Positions 34,001 to 42,169 of a stretch of 64,000 nucleotides of DNA are shown one piece after another (position 1 is the stretch's first letter; each line of letters starts with the position of its first letter). Both the position numbers and the translations under genes were made by a program. The notes below the pieces were generated by a model that worked only from the letters and a program-made list of their open reading frames with translations, ran no database searches and was not told where the DNA came from. The stretch covers positions 113,816-177,815 of the forward strand of contig NZ_SSNI01000012.1 in the NCBI RefSeq assembly GCF_010015475.1. The letters run 5' to 3'. The stretch comes from Pontibacter pamirensis (GTDB taxonomy: Bacteria > Bacteroidota > Bacteroidia > Cytophagales > Hymenobacteraceae).

Positions 34001-35863
34001 TTTGTGGACTTTGAAAGTGAGCAAAAAGGTGTTGCCAGTGTGGAGTTCCCGAAAGCGCAGTATAAAACCTCCATGAGCAGTGCCCGCTGGGATATGAAGG
34101 AGCAGAAGGTGGCCCTGAAAGCCGATGAAAATGGCGGTAAAAACTGGTTCTATTCGCTGCACCCTGCCCAGGAAGGCCTGCGTTTTATGGCTGCAAGCGG
34201 AGAGTATGATTTGAAGAGTAATAATTTATTGGCGGGCGGTGTGCCTTACATTGCCGTCGGCGATGCCCATGTGGTGCCAGACAGCGGCAGAGTGGCTGTG
34301 GCAACTGATGCTACTATACAGACACTGCGCAATGCACTTGTGTTTGCTGACTCTGCGCAGCAGTACCACAAATTTTACAAAGGAAATATTGATGTGCTGT
34401 CGCGCACAGCTTTGAAAGGAAATGCCGTGCTTGATTTTTATAATGCCGCCGCCGACTCATTCCAACTGCAGTTCTCTGACTTTGTATATGGCAACCCGAA
34501 GAGTGTGGAAGGTAAAAAAGAGAAAAAAGAGAAGATAGCCTACACGTTTGCCTCGGCTAACATGGAGGAAGGCAAACCATTTTACGTTTTCCCACGCATC
34601 CTGTACCGTGGTAAGGTGATGATGCATGCCCCTATAGAACACCTGGATTTTGATGGAGAGCTAAAACTGAATTTTACCGGCAACCCGGATGACTCGGATT
34701 GGTTCCCCTACAAGAAAGATACTTTGAACCCAACGAATGTGCGCATACCTATTATTGAGCCGAAAGCTGCCGATGGTACAATGCTGCACACCGGACTGCA
34801 CATGGGAGCCGGATCAGGCAAGATCTACAACACATTTGTATCCAGAAAGCAGGCGGAGGAGGACCTTGACCTGTTTACAGTAGATGGGCTGCTCTCTTAC
34901 AACAACGACCGGAAGGAATTTAAGATCGGGCATGAGAAACGTGCTTATGGCGATGCCTATGAAGGTAGTATGCTAATCTACAACGAAGAGGCCAAGGCGG
35001 TGCACTTCGAAGGTAAGCTGAACCTGCTGAAGCCGGTGAAGAATTTTGCTGTAGAAGCATCCGGTAGCGGCAATGCCCAAGTAGACAGTAGCAAGTATGA
35101 CCTAGATGCATTCCTGGTGTTCGATATGGAAGTGCCTGAGAAAGCACTTGCCGCAATGGCTGCAAACCTGCGTGCCGGTGCTGCCGGCGCCGCACCAGCG
35201 ATTGAAAACAGCGATGCCATGCTGTATAAGTTAGGAGAATTTGTTGGTGATAAAGAAGTTCGCCGTTATGTGCAGCAAAGTGCCACGTCCTATGTGCCAC
35301 TGCCAAAGTTGTCAAAGAAACTGGTGCGCAGCCTGATACTAAGCGATGTAAAGCTACAGTGGTCGGACGACCACAGGGCATGGTACAGCGCAGGCGGCAT
35401 TGGCCTGGCCAGCATTCTGAAGGATGATGTGAACACGCGCATGAACGGCTACATAGAAATGCGCGAAGACATGAACGGTTTGCCGGCTGTAAACTTATAC
35501 CTTCAGTCGGACCCTTACACCTGGTACTACTTCAGCTTTTTCGAAAACGGTATGACCATGGCTTCTTCAGATGATAAGTTCAACAAGGCTGTAGAGTCCA
35601 AGGCAAGAGGTAGCCGGGGATCTACCAGTAGCTATGGTATATATGCTGGCGCTCCTATCGAGAAGAATGAGTTTGTACAATACTTCCGCGATAATTATTT
35701 GAGCGGGGAAGAAGGGTTTAAAGTGGCCACAGAGCAAGTGACAATAGAACCGACCGGGAACTTTGACTACCTGGAGGATGAGCCCAAAAAGAGTAAGAAA
35801 AAGAAGAAGAAAAAGAACCAAAACGACCCGAACGAGGAAGAGCCAGAAATAGACATGCAATAA
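31064..35863 (+). CDS. Giant secreted protein of unknown function (1,599 residues)
   Basis: Not recognised. A Sec signal peptide (MKRLLPLIFLLAALTAQAQT) is followed by about 1,580 residues. An acidic, Trp-rich region lies at about residues 180-215 (WDSVSWDDEEKTQEE), and the C-terminus is a Lys-rich tail (KKSKKKKKKKN) followed by an acidic end. In between, beta-rich segments repeat loosely with GxxGxG, DxxxF and VxPDSGRV-type patterns, and there is no type IX CTD-like ending. Length and export suggest a cell-envelope or periplasmic structural protein. It follows prmA with 24 bases and precedes plsY, so it may share transcription with prmA. Base composition is like its neighbours, giving no sign of recent transfer. 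Confidence 0.8.
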   Translation: MKRLLPLIFLLAALTAQAQTKLSNKPADFIGDVKTLLTAGKVDGAEKLSADMEEVWSSGKLSSKQQQQIMDISQLMYRKRISSAQFGQFYTMVAAGINNKGMRADQLDKMLEVTEKAVQQEDAKRLGQFLTTSSLYLSNNLLYQNSYYKLLSSGGSFSFAYEGASKATAEEADGGNGWDSVSWDDEEKTQEEAVEDDGWGIVTATPKKEDKKKTAQARKESLKQQFLPAQPKVLGPVLKLEKTDLTFVTPWDSTSISNTQGQLMLVNNLFVGEGGKFEWQLKGEPASAELRKYNFNVSFAGFKAPDVTVIYPAVLAAPVDGAFEWISSKRKTNSYPYPKFNSFTSDAKINNLGPHVAYKGGFSLVGNAIGSKPMDDSPSEIVVSHNGERKFRSLARSYSFEDSLLLANRAAVAIYQQKDSLVHPAMQLRYSRVNQELTLTKDKGAYADAPFIDNFHQMEIMAERLQWKLNEPNVEFSVLNSKTLVPVQLESMEFFSNSRYQRLVGVAQFHPLQVLVGYGLKAKTKEFYASDVAKATKISEAAIREAAQAMAYQSYLSYEPASGYIELKPKALHYVGSSRDAKDYDHIIIKSVVPSGRNATLNLDDNKLTVRGVDRIVFNNDTASVYMLPRGNEVRILQNRDIEFNGQVYASSLAIKGSDFKFNYKDFTIELANIDTVALVTGKRRGRNGNVTDQVLTSNKGGMSGTLYINKPGNKSGRQYFAEYPKFDAVSGARVAFARPDVAGGAYDSTIYFEMPPFKLDSLSSTKNAIGFDGTFNSGGIFPPIKTKMVMMPDETLGFYYQPGEKGLPAYGGKGMVYDTIMMNSGGIQSKGTLTYLNATLEAPAYTYYKNGVTVEGGTSVTMKEGQHNGSEYPVATLQGFSMNWQPLADTMYLQTVNEPMKLYKEGFALTGVAKLTPGGLQGSGVVDNPVANVTSQELTFKQRSFSGNHAQMLVKSDVEGRPAVKAQDVAVAYDMEGGFVDFESEQKGVASVEFPKAQYKTSMSSARWDMKEQKVALKADENGGKNWFYSLHPAQEGLRFMAASGEYDLKSNNLLAGGVPYIAVGDAHVVPDSGRVAVATDATIQTLRNALVFADSAQQYHKFYKGNIDVLSRTALKGNAVLDFYNAAADSFQLQFSDFVYGNPKSVEGKKEKKEKIAYTFASANMEEGKPFYVFPRILYRGKVMMHAPIEHLDFDGELKLNFTGNPDDSDWFPYKKDTLNPTNVRIPIIEPKAADGTMLHTGLHMGAGSGKIYNTFVSRKQAEEDLDLFTVDGLLSYNNDRKEFKIGHEKRAYGDAYEGSMLIYNEEAKAVHFEGKLNLLKPVKNFAVEASGSGNAQVDSSKYDLDAFLVFDMEVPEKALAAMAANLRAGAAGAAPAIENSDAMLYKLGEFVGDKEVRRYVQQSATSYVPLPKLSKKLVRSLILSDVKLQWSDDHRAWYSAGGIGLASILKDDVNTRMNGYIEMREDMNGLPAVNLYLQSDPYTWYYFSFFENGMTMASSDDKFNKAVESKARGSRGSTSSYGIYAGAPIEKNEFVQYFRDNYLSGEEGFKVATEQVTIEPTGNFDYLEDEPKKSKKKKKKKNQNDPNEEEPEIDMQ

Positions 35864-35909
35864 CCAGGAACTATAAGCCTACCGTATAGAGTAGAGGGAA
35901 ACTTAAATT

Positions 35910-35941
35910 TTGGACTGTAGAACAAGATTTGCCTATATTTG
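35910..35941 (+). promoter_or_regulatory. Promoter for plsY
   Basis: TTG at 35910-35912 and TATATTTG at 35934-35941, 21 bases apart. Transcription would start near 35948, giving a leader of about 83 bases. Confidence 0.6.
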
Positions 35942-36030
35942 GGCCTCTTTTCGCTCTTAAATTACCGTGCTTTTGCCTTAGGCAGGCAGGTATCCTGTAA
36001 GAGCAAGTCCTGGGACAAAACAGATAATTC

Positions 36031-36675
36031 ATGGATATACTTTTAATAGCTGGACTGTTTGTAGCTGCATACCTGATTGGGTCTATCTCATCGGCAGTCT
36101 GGATTGGTAAAGCCTATTATGGCATCGATATCCGGAAGCACGGCAGTGGTAATTCAGGCGCCACTAACACCTTCCGGGTGCTGGGCAAGAAGCCGGGTGC
36201 CATTGTCATGCTAATTGATATCTTTAAAGGGTGGACTGCCACCTCACTCGCCGGCTTCCTGATAATTTATGATGTTGTGGCACCGGAGAACCTGGTGATC
36301 TATCAGCTCATTATGGGAGCACTGGGCGTAGTCGGACATATTTTCCCGGTTTACGAACGCTTCAAAGGTGGTAAGGGTGTAGCTACCTTGTTGGGTATGA
36401 TGCTGGCGATAGAGCCGGTAGTAGCGCTGATGTGTATTGCTATCTTCGTTATCGTGCTGTTTACCTCTAAGTATGTTTCCCTCGGCTCTATGATTGCAGC
36501 GCTGGCTTTCCCCATATTGCTGCTCTTGCCACGGTTCCACCCCGAGAATCCAATTCTTATTGTGTTCGGGTTTATATTGTTTGCTGTTGTGGCGCTCACA
36601 CACCGTAAAAATATCAACCGCCTGATTGCAGGGGAGGAGAGCAAAGCAAACATTAAGCTGGGGCGCAAGCGCTAA
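36031..36675 (+). CDS. plsY: Glycerol-3-phosphate acyltransferase PlsY
   Basis: A 214-residue integral membrane enzyme that transfers an acyl group from acyl-phosphate to glycerol 3-phosphate, the first committed step of phospholipid synthesis. Five or more transmembrane helices. Family motifs: SGNSGATNTFRVLG near residue 40, and FKGGKGVAT near residue 110. Length is normal. It is the only gene between its promoter and a strong terminator. Confidence 0.95.
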   Translation: MDILLIAGLFVAAYLIGSISSAVWIGKAYYGIDIRKHGSGNSGATNTFRVLGKKPGAIVMLIDIFKGWTATSLAGFLIIYDVVAPENLVIYQLIMGALGVVGHIFPVYERFKGGKGVATLLGMMLAIEPVVALMCIAIFVIVLFTSKYVSLGSMIAALAFPILLLLPRFHPENPILIVFGFILFAVVALTHRKNINRLIAGEESKANIKLGRKR

Positions 36676-36709
36676 AAGTGCTGTTAGCTATTAAAAAAAT
36701 AGAAAGAAC

Positions 36710-36743
36710 AAAAGCCATCCTGCCTCGCACGGATGGCTTTTTT
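36710..36743 (+). terminator. plsY terminator
   Basis: AAAAGCCATCC pairs with GGATGGCTTTTTT around a 10-base loop, 34 bases past the stop codon. Confidence 0.9.
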
Positions 36744-36772
36744 GCAATTTAAATCAAAGTACCTTATAAACT

Positions 36773-38134
36773 ATGAACAAATATATTAACGACAACAAAG
36801 ACCGCTTTATAAACGAGCTGCTGGACATGCTGCGCATTCCGTCGGTAAGTGCCGACCTCAAGTTTAAAGAGGATGTGCTGCGCACGGCAGAGTTTGTAAA
36901 ACAGCGCCTGGCAGAAGCCGGTGCTGACCATGTGGAACTATATGAAACTGCCGGCAACCCGGTTGTGTATGGCGAGAAAATAGTGGACCCAAGCCTGCCA
37001 ACGGTGGTGGTATATGGCCATTACGATGTACAGCCGGCAGACCCCTACGAACTGTGGAACTCTCCGCCCTTTGAGCCGGTCATTAAAGACGGAAAAATTT
37101 ATGCCCGTGGCGCCTGCGACGATAAAGGACAGATGTACATGCACGTGAAGGCTTTTGAAACGATGGTGCAGACGGGTAACCTGGCCTGCAACGTTAAATT
37201 CATGATTGAAGGTGAGGAAGAAGTAGGCTCCACCAATCTGGCTACCTTTGTGAAGGAGAACAAAGACAGACTAACAGGAGATGTCATTCTTATTTCCGAT
37301 ACAGGCATGCTGGGCAACGACACGCCTTCCATTACCACTGGCCTGCGGGGGCTGAGTTATGTAGAAGTGGAGGTAACCGGTCCTAACCGCGACCTGCACT
37401 CTGGTCTGTACGGCGGAGCGGTAGCGAACCCTATCAACATCCTGTGCCAGATGATAGCCTCGCTGCACGACGAGAACAACCATATCACCGTGCCGGGCTT
37501 TTATGACAATGTGCAGGAGTTGAGCCAGGAGGAACGTGCAGAAATGGCGCGTGCCCCTTTTAGCCTGGATAAGTATAAGCAGGCGCTGGAATTAGGCGAT
37601 GTGCACGGTGAGGCAGGATATGTGACGATGGAGCGAAATTCCATACGGCCTACCCTGGACGTAAACGGTATCTGGGGTGGCTATACCGGTGAGGGTGCTA
37701 AAACAGTAATTGCCTCCAAAGCCTATGCCAAAATCTCAATGCGCCTCGTGCCCAACCAGTCGTCTGAGGAGATTACAGGAAAGTTTAAGAGGCATTTCGA
37801 AAGCATTGCTCCCAAGAGTGTAAAGGTGGTGGTGAAGCCGCACCATGGCGGAGAGCCAGTGGTGACACCAACAGATTCAGTAGCGTATCAGGCTGCTTCA
37901 AAAGCTTACGAAGAGACGTTTGGCGTGAAGCCAATTCCGGTACGCAGCGGTGGTTCTATTCCGATCGTGGCAATGTTTAAATCCGAACTGGGCCTGGATT
38001 CTGTGTTGATGGGCTTCGGGCTTGATACAGACGCCATTCACTCCCCGAACGAGCACTTTGGTGTGTTTAACTTCATGAAAGGCATCGAAACAATTCCACT
38101 GTTCTACAAGCATTTTGCGGAGTTGAAGAAGTAA
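36773..38134 (+). CDS. M20 family dipeptidase
   Basis: A 453-residue metallopeptidase of the M20/M25/M40 group. VVYGHYDVQPADP carries the metal-binding His and Asp, ARGACDDKGQ the bridging Asp, EGEEEVGS the catalytic Glu and metal Glu, and FGLDTDAIHSPNEHFG the final metal His. Two di-metal domains with a dimerisation domain between about residues 200 and 310 fit the cytosolic nonspecific dipeptidase (CNDP-like) branch. No signal peptide. It probably cleaves small peptides in the cytoplasm; the exact substrate is uncertain. Confidence 0.93.
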   Translation: MNKYINDNKDRFINELLDMLRIPSVSADLKFKEDVLRTAEFVKQRLAEAGADHVELYETAGNPVVYGEKIVDPSLPTVVVYGHYDVQPADPYELWNSPPFEPVIKDGKIYARGACDDKGQMYMHVKAFETMVQTGNLACNVKFMIEGEEEVGSTNLATFVKENKDRLTGDVILISDTGMLGNDTPSITTGLRGLSYVEVEVTGPNRDLHSGLYGGAVANPINILCQMIASLHDENNHITVPGFYDNVQELSQEERAEMARAPFSLDKYKQALELGDVHGEAGYVTMERNSIRPTLDVNGIWGGYTGEGAKTVIASKAYAKISMRLVPNQSSEEITGKFKRHFESIAPKSVKVVVKPHHGGEPVVTPTDSVAYQAASKAYEETFGVKPIPVRSGGSIPIVAMFKSELGLDSVLMGFGLDTDAIHSPNEHFGVFNFMKGIETIPLFYKHFAELKK

Positions 38135-38271
38135 GGATCGGGATGTGAGGTGTTCAACAAGAGATTAATGGCAAGAGTAAGAGGCTTCTACAAAAGTCAG
38201 CTGAAAGCAACTGGCTGCACGTTGGCTCTGTGGGAAAGACCTTTGTCTTATGTCCCTTTTCACATACATGT

Positions 38272-38307
38272 AAAGAGGCCCGGCTGTTTTGCAGCCGGGC
38301 CTCTTTT
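38272..38307. terminator. Bidirectional terminator between dipeptidase and barrel gene
   Basis: AAAGAGGCCCGGCTG and CAGCCGGGCCTCTTTT, a 15-base stem with a TTTTG loop. Overlaps the 3' region of both convergent genes. Confidence 0.92.
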
Positions 38308-38308
38308 G

Positions 38309-38959
38309 CTAACGCCGCATCATGTCTACGGCACTGGGCGGCTGTATCAGGTAGCCGAAGGAAAGGTTAAAGCCGAAGTTCTTCTGGTCTAAGTCTTTGG
38401 AGAAGGATCGGAAACCGCCTGTGTTCCGAAAGCTCATGAAGAAACCACTCTCCAGCATAATGCCTATGCCAGCTGTATAACCATAGTCGAAGCGATTTAT
38501 GTTATCTGAGTTATACGTAATAGGCTGTCCCGCGTCAGGGTTTACACCTGTTGTACTGAAGTTAATGTCAGAGTTGGTGGCCACCAGGTAACCTGCGTAT
38601 GGTCCGGCCTCCGCAAACAAGCCTCCCTTCTGGATCTTGAGCAGCAGGGGAAGTTTTACGTAATGCAGCCGCAAATCTCCGTTCGCCGTTACGCTGGGGT
38701 TAACGGCATAGGCATCATAAGTAAATCCTTTCTGGTCGTAAAGCAACTCGGCCTGCACTGCCAGCCGCGACACAAACTCATAGCTAACGACCGGCCCCGC
38801 ATGGAAACCGGTAAAATAGTTCATATAATCATTTGAGCCGTCGTCGCCCAAGGCTCGGGTAAAACCGCCGCCCGCCTTTCCGCCATAGCGAACATACTGT
38901 GCCTGCGCCATTAGTATAGGAACAAGTGTGATGCATATAAGAAGGAGTATCTTTTTCAT
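38309..38959 (-). CDS. Outer membrane beta-barrel protein, copy 1 of a tandem trio
   Basis: A 216-residue barrel with signal peptide MKKILLLICITLVPILMAQAQ. Characteristic strands: VSYEFVSRLAVQAELLYDQKGF, LRLHYVKLPLLLKIQKGGLFAEAGPYAGYL, and FDYGYTAGIGIML. It is in the OMP_b-brl/porin-like family found widely in Bacteroidota. The open frame extends to 39064, but ATG 38959 is the start that gives the signal peptide. Its C-terminus (IQPPSAVDMMRR) differs from the aromatic ending of its paralogues. Role unknown. Confidence 0.87.
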   Translation of the reverse strand: MKKILLLICITLVPILMAQAQYVRYGGKAGGGFTRALGDDGSNDYMNYFTGFHAGPVVSYEFVSRLAVQAELLYDQKGFTYDAYAVNPSVTANGDLRLHYVKLPLLLKIQKGGLFAEAGPYAGYLVATNSDINFSTTGVNPDAGQPITYNSDNINRFDYGYTAGIGIMLESGFFMSFRNTGGFRSFSKDLDQKNFGFNLSFGYLIQPPSAVDMMRR

Positions 38960-39043
38960 GGTATGGCCTGTAAAGTTTGGGAATTGCTTAAGCTTGTTTA
39001 CTATGGCTGGCCGCAAAGAGTTTATACCTACAGGAGATACCAC

Positions 39044-39084
39044 AAAAAAGCCAGCCCCACCCAATAGGCGAGGCTGGCTTTTTT
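39044..39084 (-). terminator. Terminator after barrel copy 2
   Basis: AAAAAAGCCAGCC and GGCTGGCTTTTTT pair with a 15-base loop. On the minus strand it ends the second barrel gene, 16 bases past its stop. Confidence 0.9.
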
Positions 39085-39099
39085 ATTTGTTAAAGGAGG

Positions 39100-39759
39100 T
39101 TACCGGCCGAAAGTAAAGCCTACAGTTGCCATAATCGTCGAATGACGGGCATTTGTCAGGTCTCCCTCAAAGTATTCTTCAGGATTTTCGTTGACAAAAT
39201 CTGATAGGCTGCCGTTGTAGCGTATGCCAAGGCTGATGCCACTGTTTGTTGCAAAGCCAACACCAGCCGCATACCCGACTTCAAACCTTCTCAGGCCATC
39301 TACATCTCGCTCTGTAGTCGTAGACGAATAGCGCTCGCCATTCAGCGATTCGTTAATCTTGTTATTTACGCTGAGCAGGTAAGATGCTTGCGGACCAGCC
39401 TCGAAGTAAATAGGCCCAGCCTTAATTTTCGCTAGCACCGGTAAATCAAGGTAGTTGTAGTTCATACTGCCTTCTCTTTGGATGGTTCCGGTAGGAAGCG
39501 AGATTTCTGAATTCTCATACTTAAATCCTTTTGTGGAGTAAAGTAACTCTGGCTGTATGAAGAAAAAATTATCTACAATACCAACGCCAAAGGTAATACC
39601 ACCATGAAAGCCGATTTTATTCTCAAACCTGGACTCATTTCTCAGATCTCCTTCAAGGTTAGAAAAATTAGCTCCACCCCTGATACCTATACCAGACTGG
39701 GCCTGCGCTGCCATAGACGCGATCAGCACAAAAACAAAAATGGATAATAGCTTTTTCAT
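39100..39759 (-). CDS. Outer membrane beta-barrel protein, copy 2
   Basis: A 219-residue barrel. Signal peptide MKKLLSIFVFVLIASMAAQAQ. It shares with copy 3 the GxRGGxNFSN(L)xG-type N-terminal strand, the FFIQPELLYSTKGF segment, and YLDLPVLAKIKAGPIYFEAGPQASYLL; ends in GFTFGR. The Met at 39765 is immediately upstream but the MKK at 39759 is preferred. It is bounded downstream by a terminator, so it is transcribed separately from copy 1. Function unknown. Confidence 0.88.
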   Translation of the reverse strand: MKKLLSIFVFVLIASMAAQAQSGIGIRGGANFSNLEGDLRNESRFENKIGFHGGITFGVGIVDNFFFIQPELLYSTKGFKYENSEISLPTGTIQREGSMNYNYLDLPVLAKIKAGPIYFEAGPQASYLLSVNNKINESLNGERYSSTTTERDVDGLRRFEVGYAAGVGFATNSGISLGIRYNGSLSDFVNENPEEYFEGDLTNARHSTIMATVGFTFGR

Positions 39760-40080
39760 AATCATAGTTGGTTTGTTGTATCTGCCCTAAACGAACAGTA
39801 TACATGTTAATTAAAATTTTTTCTGTGAATTAATTATTTAACAAGCTAAACCTGCTGAGCCTATTTAAAAGAATAAACACCTCAGGTTATTGCCTGCTGG
39901 CTTTTGCATGCATGCCAATGAGAACGTTACAACAAACAGGCCATAGTATAGTTTTGCACTATATATAAATGAAAAGTATGTGAGAAGGCTATTTATGAGG
40001 GTAAACATCTACCGGGCTAGGGTAACAATGAAAAAGCCCGACGGTGAGACGGGCTTTTGGTTTCATAGTTTTATGTTGTA
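39760..40080. other. Barrel-gene spacer with possible small RNA
   Basis: On the plus strand, TAGTTTTG (39949-39956) is followed about 75 bases later by the hairpin 40031-40058. This pair could define a transcript of about 95 bases, but the TTG -33 element is missing. Otherwise AT-rich. No coding signal. Confidence 0.35.
40031..40058 (-). terminator. Terminator after barrel copy 3
   Basis: AAAAAGCCCG pairs with CGGGCTTTT; on the minus strand it ends in TTTTT. Lies 22 bases past the stop codon. Confidence 0.87.
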
Positions 40081-40719
40081 CTAAGGCAAGTCTTGTTCGT
40101 ATTCTGTTTCGACCTCTGTTTCTACTGGTTGTCGCTTTCTGCCTGGGAACAGGTAGCTTAGTGTCAGCTGAAACAGATCACTGCGTATATTAGGGATGTC
40201 GTCGTTGTTGTTTAATTGCGATATTTCGCCGTTGTAACGTACGCCTATACTTAAGCCAAGTTGGGTAGCAGAAAAGCCTACTCCAGCCACATAGCCAAAG
40301 GCAGTACTCCTGAGAAGCTCTTCACTATTTATGACATCATCTCTGTCAGCAGTTAGTTCATCTCTGACTCTAACAGATAACTGCGGCCCTCCCTCAAAGT
40401 AAATAGGGCCCGCATTTATTCGGGCTAGAACGGGCACGTCAATATAACCAAGCTTTAACTCGAAGTTACTATCCTCCCTTTCAGCTCCTCTTTGAGAATA
40501 AAGTATCTCTGGCTGGATTGTCAGGAAACTATCTGGTGTCACGATAAACCGAGAGGTAACACCTGCGTGAAATCCATAAATTCTATCTAAATCATCAATG
40601 TTACTACCTGAAATGCCGGAGTAGTTAACTCCTGCCCGAAATCCGAACCGTGGTCCCTGCGCCTGTGCAGCTACCACGGTGGCTACCATCAAAGCAAAAA
40701 ATATAAAAAATCTCTTCAT
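40081..40719 (-). CDS. Outer membrane beta-barrel protein, copy 3
   Basis: A 212-residue barrel. Signal peptide MKRFFIFFALMVATVVAAQAQ. Shares with copy 2 the GFRAGVNYSGISG start strand, TIQPEILYSQRGAE, GYIDVPVLARINAGPIYFEGGPQLS, and the GVRYNGEISQL strand. The C-terminal tail is extended and acidic (PVETEVETEYEQDLP), unlike copies 1 and 2. An IS630 element lies 160 bases upstream and may have separated this gene from its original promoter. Function unknown. Confidence 0.88.
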   Translation of the reverse strand: MKRFFIFFALMVATVVAAQAQGPRFGFRAGVNYSGISGSNIDDLDRIYGFHAGVTSRFIVTPDSFLTIQPEILYSQRGAEREDSNFELKLGYIDVPVLARINAGPIYFEGGPQLSVRVRDELTADRDDVINSEELLRSTAFGYVAGVGFSATQLGLSIGVRYNGEISQLNNNDDIPNIRSDLFQLTLSYLFPGRKRQPVETEVETEYEQDLP

Positions 40720-40881
40720 TCACTTACTCGTCTATCTCGTTCGTGAAAAACCCTAAATGCATCAGTTTCAGCCTAAAAAGTAAGCTTTTGCCTGATGTAA
40801 AGCTATTACGCATTGAGTTTAGAAAAGTCTGAAACTTGCCTTGATTTTTGGTGACAAATAATTGTCAGTAAGGTAAGTCTA

Positions 40882-42079
40882 GTACTGGATAAAGAATTAA
40901 ATGTCTGTCAGCTTTGTTAATCTGCCAAAGGAAAAATCGAGGAGATATGGCAGAGAGGTATAGACTGATTTTAGCAGATGAAGAGAAAGGTTATCTCAGG
41001 GGTATCATAAATAAGAAAAAAGCATCGGCAAAGCGAGTTGTTCGGGGGCAGGTTTTATTGGCTGTAGCAGAAAATGGTCTGAACAAAGATGATTCTGAAG
41101 TCTCGCAATTGTATGGGTTAAGTACCAAGAGCATCGAGCGTTTGCGCAAGCGCTGCTGTGAGGAAGGCTTGCAGGTGGCTCTGGAGGGAAAGAAGCGGGA
41201 AGTATTTAAGGAGAAGAAACTCACTGGAGAAGTAGAGGCTAAGCTTGCAATGCTTGCCTGTAGCGAACCACCAGAGGAACGTGATTCCTGGACTCTACAA
41301 TTGCTGGCTGACAAAATGGTAGAGCTCAACTACATTGATAGTATCAGCCACACGAGCGTAGGCACCCTTCTAAAAAAAATGAGCTTAAGCCCTGGAGAGA
41401 GAAGATGTGGATAATACCAGAGGCTTCGCCAGAGTTTGTCTGTCAAATGGAACAGGTGCTGGATGTATATAAGCGGCCATATGATGCAAAGCATCCGGTG
41501 GTTTGCTTGGATGAATCTCCTAAGCAGCTTATTGAAGAAAAAAGAACACCGGTAAAAGCCAGTAATGGGACTACTTTATATGACAGCGAATACATTCGTC
41601 ACGGAGTAAAACAGTTATATATGCTCTTTGAGCCCTTGGCTGGAAAGAGAAATGTAGAAGTAAGAGATAGCAATAATCGATTGGAATGGGCGAAAATAGT
41701 AGCAGATTTAGTGGAGAGCCAATATTTATCTGCCAGGAAAATAATCCTGGTGCAGGATAATCTAAAGGCTCATAAACCAGCGGCTATGTATAAAGTGTTT
41801 GAGCCGGCCAGAGCCAAAGCTATTCTCGATAAGATAGAATTTGTTTTCACTCCTAAACATGGCTCATGGCTCAACATGGCAGAAATTGAATTCTCTGTCA
41901 TTAAAAGGCAGGCAATTAAGAACAGAATAGCTGATAAAGAAACCCTTGAGAAGAAAATAGACTTATGGCAGAAAAAAAAGAAACCAGGAGCAGGTAAAGG
42001 CAAACTGGCAGTTTCAATCCAAAGACGCCAGAGTGAAACTCAAAAAGCTTTACCCGACTATTTAACCTTTATGATGCAC
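40882..42079 (+). mobile_element. IS630-family insertion sequence, 1,198 bases
   Basis: Bounded by TA at 40880-40881 and TA at 42080-42081, the target duplication typical of IS630/Tc1-mariner elements. The ends form imperfect terminal inverted repeats: left GTACTGGATAAAGAATTAA and right, read inwards, GTGCATCATAAAGGTTAAA. One transposase is encoded across two overlapping frames. The element appears intact. It sits in the spacer between barrel copy 3 and yifB and breaks no gene. Confidence 0.88.
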
Positions 42080-42082
42080 TAG
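40947..42082 (+). CDS. IS630 transposase made by -1 frameshift (about 378 residues)
   Basis: The first frame (40947-41414) holds the N-terminal helix-turn-helix part (EVSQLYGLSTKSIERLRKR); the second (open to 42082) holds the DDE core. Joining them at the A8 run at 41372-41379 with a -1 shift gives LLKKNELKPWREKMW, exactly the expected transition, instead of a truncated LKKMSLSPGERRCG end. The catalytic triad is VVCLDESP, LVQDNLKAH and GSWLNMAEIEF. The start is ATG 40947; upstream residues are not family-like. The run AAAAAAAA fits the A-AAA-AAA slippery motif, so expression is probably controlled by programmed frameshifting rather than mutation. The stop codon TAG uses the TA of the right-hand target duplication. 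Confidence 0.88.
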
Positions 42083-42097
42083 TAATGTTTGAGTAAA

Positions 42098-42136
42098 CAA
42101 GAAGAGCGGCTTCATAATGAACTGCTGCTCTTCTTG
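42098..42136. terminator. Hairpin between IS630 and yifB
   Basis: CAAGAAGAGC and GCTCTTCTTG arms with an 19-base loop, located 33 bases past the yifB stop codon on the minus strand. Confidence 0.6.
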
Positions 42137-42169
42137 ATCGATATTCTGTAAGTGCAAAGGTGATTTGGT

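Noticed and set aside
38150..38392. 80-codon plus-strand frame
   Set aside because: It spans the bidirectional terminator and runs antisense into a barrel gene.
40947..41414. Transposase first frame as a broken pseudogene
   Set aside because: The A8 slippery run restores the exact expected sequence by a -1 shift, and all catalytic residues and ends are intact, so programmed frameshifting explains it better.
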